DNA from: a virus | IMG/VR virus record: IMGVR_UViG_3300046724_000152 | Location: 1 to 64,000 of that record | Direction: 5' to 3' (one strand) | DNA length: 64,000 bases | In this document: in pieces, positions 10,201 through 19,268 of the stretch | Layout of the letters: every line of letters begins with the position of its first letter | How positions within the stretch are numbered: position 1 is the first letter of the stretch | Position numbers and translations under genes: made by a program | Notes under the pieces: generated by a model | Seen by the model: only the letters and a program-made list of their open reading frames with translations | Told to the model about the DNA's origin: nothing | Databases searched by the model: none

Positions 10201-10992
10201 ACTTTCGTTTATGGGAATCCTCAAAAGGAGAACGATAAAATGAATCGTGGTGGTGTTCCTAATCTGGCCAGGGGTGGCTACTCCAACCCCAGCAAGAATT
10301 ACTACTACCATCCGCCGCATCCGCCAGGGATGATCAGGTCGGCGGTCCCCGGCAGAACCGACAAGCTACCGATGAGTGTTCCTCCTGGGTCCTACATCCT
10401 GCCAGCCGACATCCCATCGGCTCTAGGCCAAGGCAACACCATGGCCGGAGAGAAAATCCTGGGGACGATGTTCAAGACCGGACCCTATAGCCCTCAATCA
10501 ACCGCGCAGCTTTCTGGCAAACTACCGAAGAGTCCAAGGCCGCCCAGGATGCCTCGTCTTCAGATGATACGACCAATACGCATGGGCAAATTTGCCGATG
10601 GTGGCCAGCCGAAGCTCGACTATAGAACCCAAGACTTCCCGAGCATCACCAAGCACGAGGTTACCGGCAGCTATCCACTCACCAGTGATTTAGAGGTGAC
10701 GGGCAAAGCTCATACGTTTTCCAACGACATACCGCTGCGTCGGAAGCCAGAGGACTGGGGTGCTTCTGTCGGTCTGCGTAGGACCTTCCAGGAAGGTGGC
10801 GCGGCAGAGTCAGAACAGGGCGATATTCCAATCATTGCGGCTGGCGGAGAATACGTCATTCATCCTGACCAAGTCAGGGAGGTCGGTCATGGCGATCTTG
10901 AGGCCGGTCACAAGGTGCTGGATCGGTTCGTGATTCATACCCGCAAGAAGCACATCGAAACCCTGAAGAAGCTAAAACCACCGAAGAAATGA
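7288..10992 (+). CDS. Giant virion protein with kinase-like and ADP-ribosyltransferase-like segments
   Basis: A 1234-residue polyvalent protein. The N-terminus (PAQARLMAAVAHGWKKPGGG) is a common phage virion opening. Around residues 235-380 a kinase-like pattern is visible: GGFKLDPATGTEWYVKQAP (Lys candidate), NHDTVGTGPENPLGNIMVD and HVIDTGGGLLYKGTG, resembling the GN...DTGG loop of HipA/PI-kinase-like folds. Around residues 825-950, HHGSHYPIPDT, GFFSSTIPGLVAENYG and GADMIAAHNMRDMG recall ADP-ribosyltransferase-like domains of polyvalent proteins. The C-terminus carries VPPGSYILPADIP and AAGGEYVIHPDQV modules common in phage structural proteins. It is probably injected with the DNA. Activity is inferred from motifs only. 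Confidence 0.7.
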   Translation: MPSVSPAQARLMAAVAHGWKKPGGGGPSVSVAKEFNAADKGRSALRAAKKYADGGDVLPAPEAWDTDTVADAFTPKDPNPFNKPTRPPFQIQGPLGVENVDPGDSPFLGFGRPEDKSYGAVHDLYTKAKEAVHRYAGPGFDEALNKIGSFGSMLAPGSGEQAAMEDTVRTKQALEEGKIGEAAKHGAMGTFNATLGSLPGGHMLSTAVAGVMGVASRFGRSIPKEGLLDTSKFETISSSKGTMPGGFKLDPATGTEWYVKQAPSIEQAKNEKLTAELYKLFNVPVADVRLTTVNGKPGIASRKIEGVQLSNSEREYKDINGLHENYPIHALLANHDTVGTGPENPLGNIMVDPSGTAHVIDTGGGLLYKGTGSKKAKFTPEVDELNTMADPSYSHLSAQVFGDIEHQSEMIGAQKIANVDGKDIARLVEMYGPGNKMDKFKLMSTLLQRKYNIEQHYGVKPEAKSEAKIPESYEPTQEPHMDQVRDPYQQVPFTEEDYNKFANEIPPPVHPDFVEPEKTPLDKLHEMSFAQAIGPKMTNMISDATLNKENLQLIGKSLSKGPYGANHWDAALHLWQIAEHVNPQAAEAVFRNLPPSIQPKVGFAIKALKNKLEYSPFNSVAKGSGKDGKFPLDYNYFSTKTDKFAIPPHLLKDKAFNANIDRYADLLESKPHEAAPESLNPLEGSPQEIHEYLKNLNDPAAAEEMFKGLPAETRKAVDEFIRADNPWTATPTVKAKPKTQYEKDVAEYEAKLDSAIDPPEPLIGGHDSDKWFQQATPFKIDNRFKQLVKPIKNWAEWKPPEQDIKPLNLVHKSKSEIKKLGFNPYLSVHHGSHYPIPDTLEDPFTHKTVQQERGFFSSTIPGLVAENYGHNVTSYVARALKPMEVDWKQWSGMNRYSPKQMESLIEAGHRQGADMIAAHNMRDMGSSKYGLHTQYIFLKTSALRQAMAKFDPTKLHLRNTLAGVAGVAGGGTFVYGNPQKENDKMNRGGVPNLARGGYSNPSKNYYYHPPHPPGMIRSAVPGRTDKLPMSVPPGSYILPADIPSALGQGNTMAGEKILGTMFKTGPYSPQSTAQLSGKLPKSPRPPRMPRLQMIRPIRMGKFADGGQPKLDYRTQDFPSITKHEVTGSYPLTSDLEVTGKAHTFSNDIPLRRKPEDWGASVGLRRTFQEGGAAESEQGDIPIIAAGGEYVIHPDQVREVGHGDLEAGHKVLDRFVIHTRKKHIETLKKLKPPKK

Positions 10993-10993
10993 T

Positions 10994-11503
10994 ATGGAAA
11001 TTGTCCGTGCCGCCACCATGCGTGACTACCAGGAGTGCCTCAGGCTGTTCCTGCAAGCCCACAATGAGAACGATCAGTTCTCCCTGGCTCCGGACAAGCT
11101 GCACTGGATGCTGACCAGATTCCTCAATCCGGATGCAATCCCTGAGGACGACCCCGGCCTCAGAGGCATCATCGGTGTGATCGGCAGGGAAGGGGGCCTG
11201 GAGGCTATCTGCGGCCTCTGTATCTCTGATCTGTGGTACACTTACGACAAGCACCTGACGGATTTCCTGGTGTTTGTCGATCCGGAATACCGAACGACCG
11301 GCCACGCCAAGACACTCACCGGCTGGATGAAGACCCAAGCCGATATCATCGGGATGCCCTTAATGTCTGCGGTGGTTACCAATCACAGAACCGAAGCCAA
11401 GTGCAGGCTGTTCCGCCGCATGTTCCCAAAAATAGGCGAGCTATTCCTCTATTATCCCGGCTCGTTAACAGCCGGATCGAGCCTGTCGCGAACGGCTCAT
11501 TAA
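10994..11503 (+). CDS. GNAT-type acetyltransferase
   Basis: A 169-residue protein with GNAT features. The N-terminal strand-helix MEIVRAATMRDYQECLRLF is the usual opening of the fold. The central strand FLVFVDPEYRTTGHAKTLTG contains an RTTGHA version of the acetyl-CoA loop (consensus R/QxxGxG/A). The end has NHRTEAKCRLFRRMF. It sits between two giant virion genes with 1-9 nt gaps, so it may modify a virion or host protein. The substrate is unknown. Confidence 0.75.
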   Translation: MEIVRAATMRDYQECLRLFLQAHNENDQFSLAPDKLHWMLTRFLNPDAIPEDDPGLRGIIGVIGREGGLEAICGLCISDLWYTYDKHLTDFLVFVDPEYRTTGHAKTLTGWMKTQADIIGMPLMSAVVTNHRTEAKCRLFRRMFPKIGELFLYYPGSLTAGSSLSRTAH

Positions 11504-11512
11504 GGGCATCAA

Positions 11513-14239
11513 ATGGGCGGTCTTTGTCAACCCAAGCCACAAGTTACCGCTACTAACCAAACGCAGACCTATACGCCAGCCCCGCAGATAGGAGCCGCTG
11601 GCACTCAAGCCCTCAATATGGCGCAGGGGGCGGCGCAGCAGCCGTTCCAGATGCCAGCAGCGCCGGTCGCTGGCTTCAATCCATTCCAGACTCAATCGTT
11701 CAATCAGATCCTGGGCATGCAGGGCAGCCTGAATAACACCGCCGGAGCCAATCTCCAGACGGCACAGGCTCCGATTACGCAGGACGACATCAACCAGAAT
11801 ATGAATCCGTATGCGGATCAGACCGAAGCCGACATCAAGAAGTACATCTTCGATCCGCAGCGGGTTCAGACCATGGGGCAGTCCACCGCCATGGCCGGTG
11901 GTGTCGGTGCTGATCGTCTTGGCTTGGTCAGCGGCAACCTAGACAAGACACAAGGCGATATCCTGGCCCAGGCCCGATCCGGCTTCTATGGACAAGCGCT
12001 GTCGGCGGCTCAGCAAGCCAAGCAGCAGGCTCTTCAATCCGCTCAAGGCTGGCAGAACCTGCAAACCGGCAATCTGCAAGCCACCAACGCCCTGGGCATG
12101 GTTGGCACTCAGCAACAGCAGCAGACCCAAGCCGAGCTGATGAGCCCGTATCAGCAGATCCTGGCTCAGATCGCCTATCCCTATCAGCAAGCTCAGTTCC
12201 TGGCTGGCATTACCGGAGGTCTGGCCGGTGCCATGGGTGGCACCACAACGGGTGTTGGAAACACGTCCACAACACCAGCCCAACCCAGCCTGTTTAATCA
12301 GATTACCGGTCTAGGTGTCGCCGGGGCTGGTATTGCCGGTGCAGCCGGTGCCTTTGACGGCAGTGGCGGTTCGACCAGCACACCAAACAGCCCTAATGCC
12401 TCGATGTATACCGGCCCTGCAAACGAAGCCGGATTTGGTCCGACCTATTACCGATCCGGTGGTCCTGTTCATTATGCCAGCGGTGGGAGTGACGATGAAG
12501 AACCATCACTGTCGCCTTACGGGGATCTGAATCCCATCCCCCGCATCCCGCTGCACATGACATCGGGGCAATCGCACAACAATCTCAACCTGAATCCGCC
12601 GAGCCAGAGCGGTGGGTCTAGCTCCTCCGGCGGCATTGGCGATATAGCAAAGATGGCCTCCGCCGTCATACCGTTTCTCCTCAAACGAGGCGGTACGGTT
12701 GCCGGTGGTGGCGCTGTCAGTCCCTATGATGCTGGTATGGGTTTTGCCGGAGGCGGTGAGACTGAGGGATTGAGCCCTATTCCGTACATCCCGATGCAAG
12801 ACACGTCAGGCCAGTCTCATAACAATCTCAATCTGAACCCTCCCACTAGTAGCGGAGGATCAAGCTCAAGCGGCATGGGCGACATGGCGAAGATGGCATC
12901 AGCCGTGCTGCCGCTCCTTATGATGAAGCGAGGCGGCAAGGCTCCTCATGGCTATGCCACAGACGGCGGCGTGGACGTAGAGGAATACTCGCCTGATGAC
13001 TTCAATCCGATAGATGCCGCTGCCCCAGCAGAGCCAGATTACAGCCGTCCTATAGAGCGCGAAGCCCCGAACCTTGGCATGTGGCCATTCAATCGCGGCC
13101 AAGCTGACTACAAGGGCGATGTGACGATGTTTCCGCATACTGCGGCTCCGGCAACGGCTGGAGCAGCCCAAGCCACGCCTTCACCGGCAAACGCGCCGGT
13201 TGGTGACCAAGCCGAGATACTGCGTCAGGCTGGTCTTCTCCGTGATCCGCTGAGAAGGGAAGAGGCCGCTAATGCTCCAGGACCGTTCGATACTTCAGCT
13301 CTCAAGGGGCCATACAATCAGGCCGCGTTAGGCTCTCCAGCACGGGGTCCTGTATCCACGGATACAACCCCGAGAACGGCTCCGCCTCCGGCCCCATCTC
13401 AGCCCGACGTTCAGGTGGCCAGCGGCGCAGACCGCACTGGCGGCTATCCCAATCGCAGCCGATTGGCTGGACTCAATTCCGATATGAAGCTCAGCGATTT
13501 CAGTATGCCAAGAAGTGCCCAGCCCTATCCGGATGCCTTGAGCCGTGACTTTGGCCAGCGAGCAACGCGGTCGCCATGGATGGCATTGGTTCAGGCCGGT
13601 TTGAAGATGGCGCAAAGCACCAAGCCCGGTGTTGCTGGCTTGGCTGAGGGTGCCGAGTCCGGTGTTGCCTATCTCGACAAGCAGCGTGGCGAGCTTCGCA
13701 GCGAGCAGCAGATCAACCAGAAGGCGGAAGAGCTATTCCGTCATGCCCAGGGTGAACTGAACAAATACACTCGCACGACTCCGCACGAAGCGAGGATGGA
13801 GGCTTACCAGAGTCGTCTTCTTGATCAGGGCAAGTATCAGTTTCTGAACTACACCGACCCAGTAACTAACGAGGTAAAGGTTGGTCGCGCCAATACCAAG
13901 ACCGGAGTCATTACCGATCCTGCAACTGGTGAACCAGTAAAGACTGGCCGATTGCTGGGCCGCGCATCCAGCCAGGGCGGCCTGCCTCCGAGCAGCATCG
14001 TGTCTATCCAGAATGCGGTTAACAACGATCCGACTATTCCAAGAGACAAGAAAATTGCGGAGGTCAACAGGCGAGTGCAGGAAGCCACTTCGTTCGTTGA
14101 AGCGCAACGTCAGCGTGGTGTAGCGCCGCCTCCAGACGGAGCCCTTGAGTTTCTCAAAAACAACAAGGATAACCCAGCCATAAGGGCTCAGTTCGAGGCA
14201 AAATACCCAGGATGGGCGGCCAAGCTGCTTGGTGAGTAA
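11513..14239 (+). CDS. Large Gln/Gly-rich internal virion protein
   Basis: A 908-residue protein. Residues 1-240 are Gln/Ala-rich (TQTYTPAPQIGAAGTQALN, AQQAKQQALQSAQ), followed by a Gly/Thr-rich stretch. Two repeats near residues 345-395 and 425-478 share SGQSHNNLNLNPPSQSGGSS and AKMASAVIPFLLKRGG-type sequence. The C-terminal third is charged and helical. Such proteins between tail and ejection genes are usually internal or ejection proteins. No enzymatic motif is seen. Its stop is adjacent to the next start. Confidence 0.65.
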   Translation: MGGLCQPKPQVTATNQTQTYTPAPQIGAAGTQALNMAQGAAQQPFQMPAAPVAGFNPFQTQSFNQILGMQGSLNNTAGANLQTAQAPITQDDINQNMNPYADQTEADIKKYIFDPQRVQTMGQSTAMAGGVGADRLGLVSGNLDKTQGDILAQARSGFYGQALSAAQQAKQQALQSAQGWQNLQTGNLQATNALGMVGTQQQQQTQAELMSPYQQILAQIAYPYQQAQFLAGITGGLAGAMGGTTTGVGNTSTTPAQPSLFNQITGLGVAGAGIAGAAGAFDGSGGSTSTPNSPNASMYTGPANEAGFGPTYYRSGGPVHYASGGSDDEEPSLSPYGDLNPIPRIPLHMTSGQSHNNLNLNPPSQSGGSSSSGGIGDIAKMASAVIPFLLKRGGTVAGGGAVSPYDAGMGFAGGGETEGLSPIPYIPMQDTSGQSHNNLNLNPPTSSGGSSSSGMGDMAKMASAVLPLLMMKRGGKAPHGYATDGGVDVEEYSPDDFNPIDAAAPAEPDYSRPIEREAPNLGMWPFNRGQADYKGDVTMFPHTAAPATAGAAQATPSPANAPVGDQAEILRQAGLLRDPLRREEAANAPGPFDTSALKGPYNQAALGSPARGPVSTDTTPRTAPPPAPSQPDVQVASGADRTGGYPNRSRLAGLNSDMKLSDFSMPRSAQPYPDALSRDFGQRATRSPWMALVQAGLKMAQSTKPGVAGLAEGAESGVAYLDKQRGELRSEQQINQKAEELFRHAQGELNKYTRTTPHEARMEAYQSRLLDQGKYQFLNYTDPVTNEVKVGRANTKTGVITDPATGEPVKTGRLLGRASSQGGLPPSSIVSIQNAVNNDPTIPRDKKIAEVNRRVQEATSFVEAQRQRGVAPPPDGALEFLKNNKDNPAIRAQFEAKYPGWAAKLLGE

Positions 14240-17200
14240 TGGCCAACGTCTTCGACCAGTTCGATTCGCCAGCACCTCAGCCCGCACCTGTGGCAGCAGC
14301 ACCTACCGGTGCCGCGCAGTCTAAGAATATCTTCGATCAGTTCGATAAGACTCCAGCCCCAGAGGCTCCAGCTACGCCAGAGCCGGAACCCATCATGCCA
14401 GGAATTCTGGAGGCGGGAGCCCAAGGTCTTGGTCATGCCTTTACCGGCCTGGGACAGGGTGCCGGGATGGTGGCCGGTGTTACTCCGGAGGCCGAGAAGC
14501 CCAGTCCAGCAGCCGCTCCATTGAAATGGAGCGATGTGCTGTCGCCACAGGCCAAGCTTGCTCCAAAACTGGCCTATCAGTTTGCCGAAGGAGCCCCGGT
14601 TATTGCCGGTGGGTTGCTTGGTGCTGGCGCTGGAGCCCTGACCCCGGTGCCGGGTGGAGCTATCATGGGCGGCATGGGTGGCGCTGCCTTGGCCGAAGCC
14701 GCCAAGACCATCGGCCCTGCCTACGCCGAGGAGCTTAAGGCTCATCCTGGCGACAAGGAGGGGGCCTGGACCAGGGCTTTGCAAAAGACCGGGGTTTCTA
14801 GCGCTGCTTCTGGCCTAGGCTGGGGCCTGTTTGGCTTGGGATCCAAGGCCCTGGAGCCGCTCAAGCATCTGCTGTTTCAGTCCGTGGCTGTCCAGCCTGG
14901 AGTCTCGGTGGGTGCCAAAGCCGCAACCAATGTCATAGAAGGCAAGCCTGTCACCGAGGATCTCGGCCAAGCCTATGCCCAAGGTGTGGTTGGCACTGCC
15001 ATTCCGGCGGCAGGGCACAAGCTGGCCAAGGGGGTCCTGGCCGATAACCGGGTCTCACCAACCGGCCTCAATGCCGAGCAGATGCGGAATGTCGTGGAGA
15101 TGAACGATGGCATGCTGCCTCGCCTTGAGGCTAACGCTAACGATCCATGGCATCCGGAAGAAACCAGAGCCCACTATGCGGAACAAGCCCGCTTGATGCG
15201 GGATCAGAATGCCGAATACACCCAGATCCTTGCAGGACCACGCAGTCCGGTGGTGGCCAAGCTCAAGCAATGGATGGATGGCTCTCTGGGCGACATCGTC
15301 AACGACGCCCAGATGAAGCTGACGCCGATGGCGGCCAGGAGCGGCTCCAACGAAGCCAGAGCCATTGCCAGGGACTTTGCCGACAGCAAGCGGTCATCGC
15401 GCTGGCAGTGGGCCAGAGTCGATACGATCATCAAGAAGAACTTCACCGAAGAGCAGCAAAAGCGGATGTGGGAGGCTGGCGACGAGGAAAGCGTCATCCA
15501 GGAGATGGGCAATGCCGACTTTGTTGCACAGCAACATGCCGAAGGCCGGGGGCTGGCTCAGCTTACCCCTGCCGAAAGATCGGCTATGGAGGGACTTCAG
15601 GCAGAGTCTCGTCAGTCCTGGGATGCTGCCGTCGACGCCGGGATCGTCAGTGGCGAGGGCCGGAAATACTATGCCCCGAGAGAGTTTCTGCGGGTTGCCT
15701 CCGGCTCTGAAGGCCCTCCCACGCCCCGCCCCAAGGTCTCCAGTGGCACCGATGCACCACCCAATTCCTTAACGAAGATCGGCACTAATCTCAGGACCAC
15801 CTCGCCAAGCACTAAGCGCAGAAAATACCTGTTTGCCGAGGAAACCGAAGCGGCTGGCAAGAAGATCCTGGGCGAGGATGCCGAGCTTGCCAGGAATATC
15901 CGTGCCCTGCCATTGGCTTCAGCCCGCCTGAGAGATGCCGTGGCGGGCCGGACTCTGATCAACAAGATCAAGGAGGCTGGTGCCAGGACCGGCGAGGAAA
16001 CCGTTCACGAGGGGGCGGTGCCATCCGACAGTCCCTACAAGTGGTTCACCGTCGATCATCCCGCCTTCACGACCTGGAAGCCCAAGCTTGCTCCTGATCC
16101 GGCAACCGGCAGACTCTCTGCGGTCAAGGACGAGAACGGCAACGTCGTCTTCGAGAAGAAGCCGCTCTATGTCAGGTCCGATTTCGAGGGTCCGCTGCGG
16201 TCGGTCTTAGCCAAGGATCAGGGGCAAATCTACAATGGCCTGATGAATCTCAAGGCCAAGACCATGTCGGTCATCATGTACTCGCCGCTGATCCATAACG
16301 CGGTGGAGTGGGGCCGTGCCTTACCGGCGATGCCGGGTAAGGTTCTGACCTTCAGGATCTATTTCGATGGCGACCGGGCTCTGAAGAACATCCCGCTCAT
16401 GCAGGATGCCGTCAGGAATGGCCTTGTTCCGATTGGAGGCCGCGCTGGCAGGCAAGACATCACCTCGATGATGGAAGCGCCAACCTTGGGACCACGCAAA
16501 TCCTGGACCGGTGAGACCCTGGCGGCAATTCCCGACCTGTTCAGCAAGGCGGCTGGCAATACAGTCAGGCGCAGGATCGAGACCCTTGGCGACTTCTGGC
16601 ACAACACCCTGCTGTGGGATCAGGTCGCCCGCCTTCAGATGGGTCTCTACACGAACTTCAGGGAGAGCCTGATTGCCAAGGGGCATGACGAGCAGACCGC
16701 TGGCCGTGCTGCGGCGCACCTAGCTAACCGCTATGCCGGTGCCTTGCCAGCGGAGTCGATGTCTGAGAATGCCAGGAAGTTCGCCAATCTGGCCCTGTTC
16801 TCCAGGACCTTCACGCTTGGCAACATCGGTGCCATGAAGGATATGTTTGTCGGTCTGCCGAGGGATGTTCAGGCTCAGATCGGCAGAGACGCCGGTCCAG
16901 AAGCCCTGAAGAAGATCCGGAGCTATGCCAAGCGCAAGGCAACGATGACCGTCGCTCTCGATCTTGGCCTTATGTATGCCGGTAACTCTTTGCTTCAGGA
17001 TATTTCTGACAGGTTACGCGGCGATAAGTCCCTTGGCGAGATCGGCATGGGCTATGTCGATAGGATTGCAGCCCTGTTGAAGAAGACCAAGGAGCATCCG
17101 TTCGAGGTTCTGGCTCATCCGTTTGACTCCGTCGAGAGTCTTACGTCCACATCGGAGAACGAACCGGGCAAGAAGGATCGTGTCCTGGTCGGCTATCAGC

Positions 17201-17844
17201 AGGATGGCTCCGCCATCTATATGCGGAACCCGACCGGCAAGATCGGTGAAGAAGTCCTTGGCTGGTCTACATCGCCATTCGACATGGTGAAGCGCAAGCT
17301 TGGCACTATGGTCAGACCGGCATGGCAACTGGCCTCAAACGACATCGGCTTTGGCCGCAAGCTCTACAATCCAGATCCGCATTCCACCACGGAAATGGTG
17401 CAGAATGCTGGCAACATCGCCACGGCCTTCATGTCGGCCCAGGTGCCGGTTTCTCAGTTCGAATCCATGGGAGAACTGGCCAGAGGCGAGGGTGAGACCA
17501 AGACCAACCTGCTTAAGCTGTTTGGCCCTCTGATGGGTCTGACGTTCTCCAAGGGGGCCCCTGGCGGCCCTGCCATGGGCGAGCTTTACAAGTTCGAGGA
17601 ACGTCAGAAATACAAACTATCTCAGGCACTTCCGGAGATCCGCAAGCAGATCCAGAGGGGCAATATCGATGGTGCCGTGGACAAGATGACGGAGATTGGA
17701 GTGCCTAAGGGGCTCCAGACTTACTACATCAAGACCACGCTCAATCCATCGGCGCGTCTAACCAAGCGGAAAGAGGCAAACTTTAATGCCTCGGCAACCG
17801 AAGAAGAGAAAGAGCGTTTCTACCGGCTGCTGAACCACCCCTAA
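14239..17844 (+). CDS. Giant ejection-type virion protein
   Basis: A 1201-residue protein. The N-terminus has two NVFDQFD/NIFDQFD motifs (residues 3-9 and 30-36) linked by Pro/Ala, a motif I know from large phage virion proteins. Residues about 115-155 form a Gly/Ala hydrophobic stretch (VIAGGLLGAGAGALTPVPGG) that could insert in a membrane. The rest is long helical segments rich in Lys/Glu. It closes the rightward virion block and its stop overlaps the convergent gene at 17841. It is probably a DNA-ejection or polyvalent protein; no catalytic centre was identified. Confidence 0.65.
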   Translation: MANVFDQFDSPAPQPAPVAAAPTGAAQSKNIFDQFDKTPAPEAPATPEPEPIMPGILEAGAQGLGHAFTGLGQGAGMVAGVTPEAEKPSPAAAPLKWSDVLSPQAKLAPKLAYQFAEGAPVIAGGLLGAGAGALTPVPGGAIMGGMGGAALAEAAKTIGPAYAEELKAHPGDKEGAWTRALQKTGVSSAASGLGWGLFGLGSKALEPLKHLLFQSVAVQPGVSVGAKAATNVIEGKPVTEDLGQAYAQGVVGTAIPAAGHKLAKGVLADNRVSPTGLNAEQMRNVVEMNDGMLPRLEANANDPWHPEETRAHYAEQARLMRDQNAEYTQILAGPRSPVVAKLKQWMDGSLGDIVNDAQMKLTPMAARSGSNEARAIARDFADSKRSSRWQWARVDTIIKKNFTEEQQKRMWEAGDEESVIQEMGNADFVAQQHAEGRGLAQLTPAERSAMEGLQAESRQSWDAAVDAGIVSGEGRKYYAPREFLRVASGSEGPPTPRPKVSSGTDAPPNSLTKIGTNLRTTSPSTKRRKYLFAEETEAAGKKILGEDAELARNIRALPLASARLRDAVAGRTLINKIKEAGARTGEETVHEGAVPSDSPYKWFTVDHPAFTTWKPKLAPDPATGRLSAVKDENGNVVFEKKPLYVRSDFEGPLRSVLAKDQGQIYNGLMNLKAKTMSVIMYSPLIHNAVEWGRALPAMPGKVLTFRIYFDGDRALKNIPLMQDAVRNGLVPIGGRAGRQDITSMMEAPTLGPRKSWTGETLAAIPDLFSKAAGNTVRRRIETLGDFWHNTLLWDQVARLQMGLYTNFRESLIAKGHDEQTAGRAAAHLANRYAGALPAESMSENARKFANLALFSRTFTLGNIGAMKDMFVGLPRDVQAQIGRDAGPEALKKIRSYAKRKATMTVALDLGLMYAGNSLLQDISDRLRGDKSLGEIGMGYVDRIAALLKKTKEHPFEVLAHPFDSVESLTSTSENEPGKKDRVLVGYQQDGSAIYMRNPTGKIGEEVLGWSTSPFDMVKRKLGTMVRPAWQLASNDIGFGRKLYNPDPHSTTEMVQNAGNIATAFMSAQVPVSQFESMGELARGEGETKTNLLKLFGPLMGLTFSKGAPGGPAMGELYKFEERQKYKLSQALPEIRKQIQRGNIDGAVDKMTEIGVPKGLQTYYIKTTLNPSARLTKRKEANFNASATEEEKERFYRLLNHP

Positions 17845-18104
17845 TGCTCGACTCCAAGCAAGCGTATGATGCCGTGATTGGAAACGATCTTGTTCGGCTC
17901 AATGTCCTTGTTGATGCCGTGGATCGCAGTCCGCAGCGATGCCTCCGCCTTGGATCCCGGGAATAGCTTGGCGAAGGCTTCCTTTCTGGAAACACCCTTG
18001 AGTCCGGCATCGGCGATGAAATTGTAGATTGCCCTGCGCTTTGGCGATAAGACCTCGTCCGGTCCAGGACCTTCCATCCTGGATCCGCAGTATGGACACT
18101 TCAT
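17841..18104 (-). CDS. Zinc-knuckle plus winged-helix small protein
   Basis: An 87-residue protein opening with MKCPYCGSRM (one CxxC zinc knuckle) and followed by a compact helical domain (LSPKRRAIYNFIADAGLKG, then ASLRTAIHGINKDI and IIRLLG) with the layout of a winged helix. It is probably a DNA-binding regulator. It is the last gene of the leftward early operon and converges with the virion block without an intervening terminator. Confidence 0.7.
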   Translation of the reverse strand: MKCPYCGSRMEGPGPDEVLSPKRRAIYNFIADAGLKGVSRKEAFAKLFPGSKAEASLRTAIHGINKDIEPNKIVSNHGIIRLLGVEH

Positions 18105-18421
18105 TAGAGTTTCATCTCCGCTCTGACGTTAGCTTCTCTGGACTGATTCTCATAGAACCGCATTTTTTTATGCTCCGCTCTGACTTTGGCTAGGTTGGCA
18201 TCTCTCCTGGCATCGACAATGGATACGACATAGTCCCACCAGCCAGGAGAGGCCTTGATGGTTTGCTCTGCCTTGTTGACAGCCATTTCGCCAAGCGCAG
18301 CCTGACGCTGTGCCATGACAAGCGTCTTGGTGTCCTCAAGGAGCTGGGCGGCATACTCCTTATCCACCCACTCCTCGTTGGCCTTCAGACACTCGTCGCT
18401 GAATGAAAACTCATTGCTCAT
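18104..18421 (-). CDS. Conserved phage helical protein, early operon
   Basis: A 105-residue helical, charged protein. The segment KASPGWWDYVVSIVDARRDA, then NLAKVRAEHKKMRFYENQS, is a pattern I recognise from small phage proteins next to recombination and single-strand-binding genes. The function is not established. It is coupled by overlaps to both neighbours in the leftward operon. Confidence 0.65.
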   Translation of the reverse strand: MSNEFSFSDECLKANEEWVDKEYAAQLLEDTKTLVMAQRQAALGEMAVNKAEQTIKASPGWWDYVVSIVDARRDANLAKVRAEHKKMRFYENQSREANVRAEMKL

Positions 18422-18963
18422 TGAGCAAGATCCGGTAACTCATCGTTCATATCGTCGGCTTGTTGAAACTTTCCGAACGTGTTTCGCCAAGCCTGCTTGG
18501 CCTTGTTGACCATGGCAATCATCTCAACGAGGGTAAGCTCGACAGGATTGACGTTGGCATTAGCCATTGAATTGTTCATGATGCCGCAGACGAAGATCAT
18601 CTCGTCCTTGACTGTCAGTTGCACCTTTGGTGTAGGACCGGGCCAAGCCTGTGGCGCTTGGCTTGGCATGGTCTGATGCCCTGGCTGATTAGGAACGTAT
18701 TGTGCGTTAGGTGGCCGCTGCAATGGCAGTGTCGACTGCTGCGATAATGAGTTCGTTGGATTGGCGGTGCTGATGAGATTAAAGTTATGATTGTTGAACT
18801 CTTTGATTTCGTACTGAATTTCATAGGAAACCCCCATGCGGTAGTTCTGGAGCTTGTCGCCCCAGACATTCCATGAGCCTCCATTGGTATCGATGATCTT
18901 GCCCTGTTTCTTGCCAGGGGCCGGAGGCGTAATGCCAGCAACGGTGATGACTGTCTGTTCCAT
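18418..18963 (-). CDS. OB-fold-like single-strand-binding candidate
   Basis: A 181-residue protein. The N-terminal 60 residues (VAGITPPAPGKKQGKIIDTN, then GSWNVWGDKLQNYRMG and SYEIQYEIKEF) have the alternating strands and aromatic spacing of an OB-fold. A Gln/Pro-rich linker (PLQRPPNAQYVPNQPG) follows, then a helical tail ending DDMNDELPDLAQ. An acidic C-terminal tip after a disordered linker is typical of SSB proteins. The early-operon location agrees. Not confirmed by any conserved catalytic motif. Confidence 0.55.
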   Translation of the reverse strand: MEQTVITVAGITPPAPGKKQGKIIDTNGGSWNVWGDKLQNYRMGVSYEIQYEIKEFNNHNFNLISTANPTNSLSQQSTLPLQRPPNAQYVPNQPGHQTMPSQAPQAWPGPTPKVQLTVKDEMIFVCGIMNNSMANANVNPVELTLVEMIAMVNKAKQAWRNTFGKFQQADDMNDELPDLAQ

Positions 18964-19268
18964 TAGTCTTTCCTTGGATTAACGATTGGCGGGACTGCTT
19001 TATTCAGGCTGAAGTATTTGCATGATGGCGTGTCGAACGGAATTTTAGATCCATCCTTCTCCATCATGGTCGCGTATTTCTCACACTTACCGTTCTTCAG
19101 TGTACCTCCTCGATGAGTGCCCCGATTGCTCTTGTAGCCATTGAATTCGTAATGCTCGCACTCACGACAGGTTGTCCTCTTCGGCCCTGTTCCAGCCCAG
19201 AAGGCCATTCCAGGCGGAGTCTTGTCGCGTAAGTCATCGACTGATTTATCGACTACCGTTAGTTTCAT
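18963..19268 (-). CDS. Small cysteine-rich protein
   Basis: A 101-residue protein with CRECEHYEFNG, then KCEKY and CKYF, giving a four-cysteine set that could bind zinc or an iron-sulphur cluster. The N-terminus has TPPGMAFWAGTGPKRTTCRE. It is overlapped by both neighbours in the leftward operon. The function is unknown; a role with the adjacent OB-like protein is only a guess from position. Confidence 0.65.
   Translation of the reverse strand: MKLTVVDKSVDDLRDKTPPGMAFWAGTGPKRTTCRECEHYEFNGYKSNRGTHRGGTLKNGKCEKYATMMEKDGSKIPFDTPSCKYFSLNKAVPPIVNPRKD

Noticed and set aside
131-17844. Long-tailed (siphovirus or myovirus) assignment
   Set aside because: No tape measure, tail tube or sheath gene could be recognised; the adaptor, stabiliser, collar fibre and giant internal proteins fit a short tail better.
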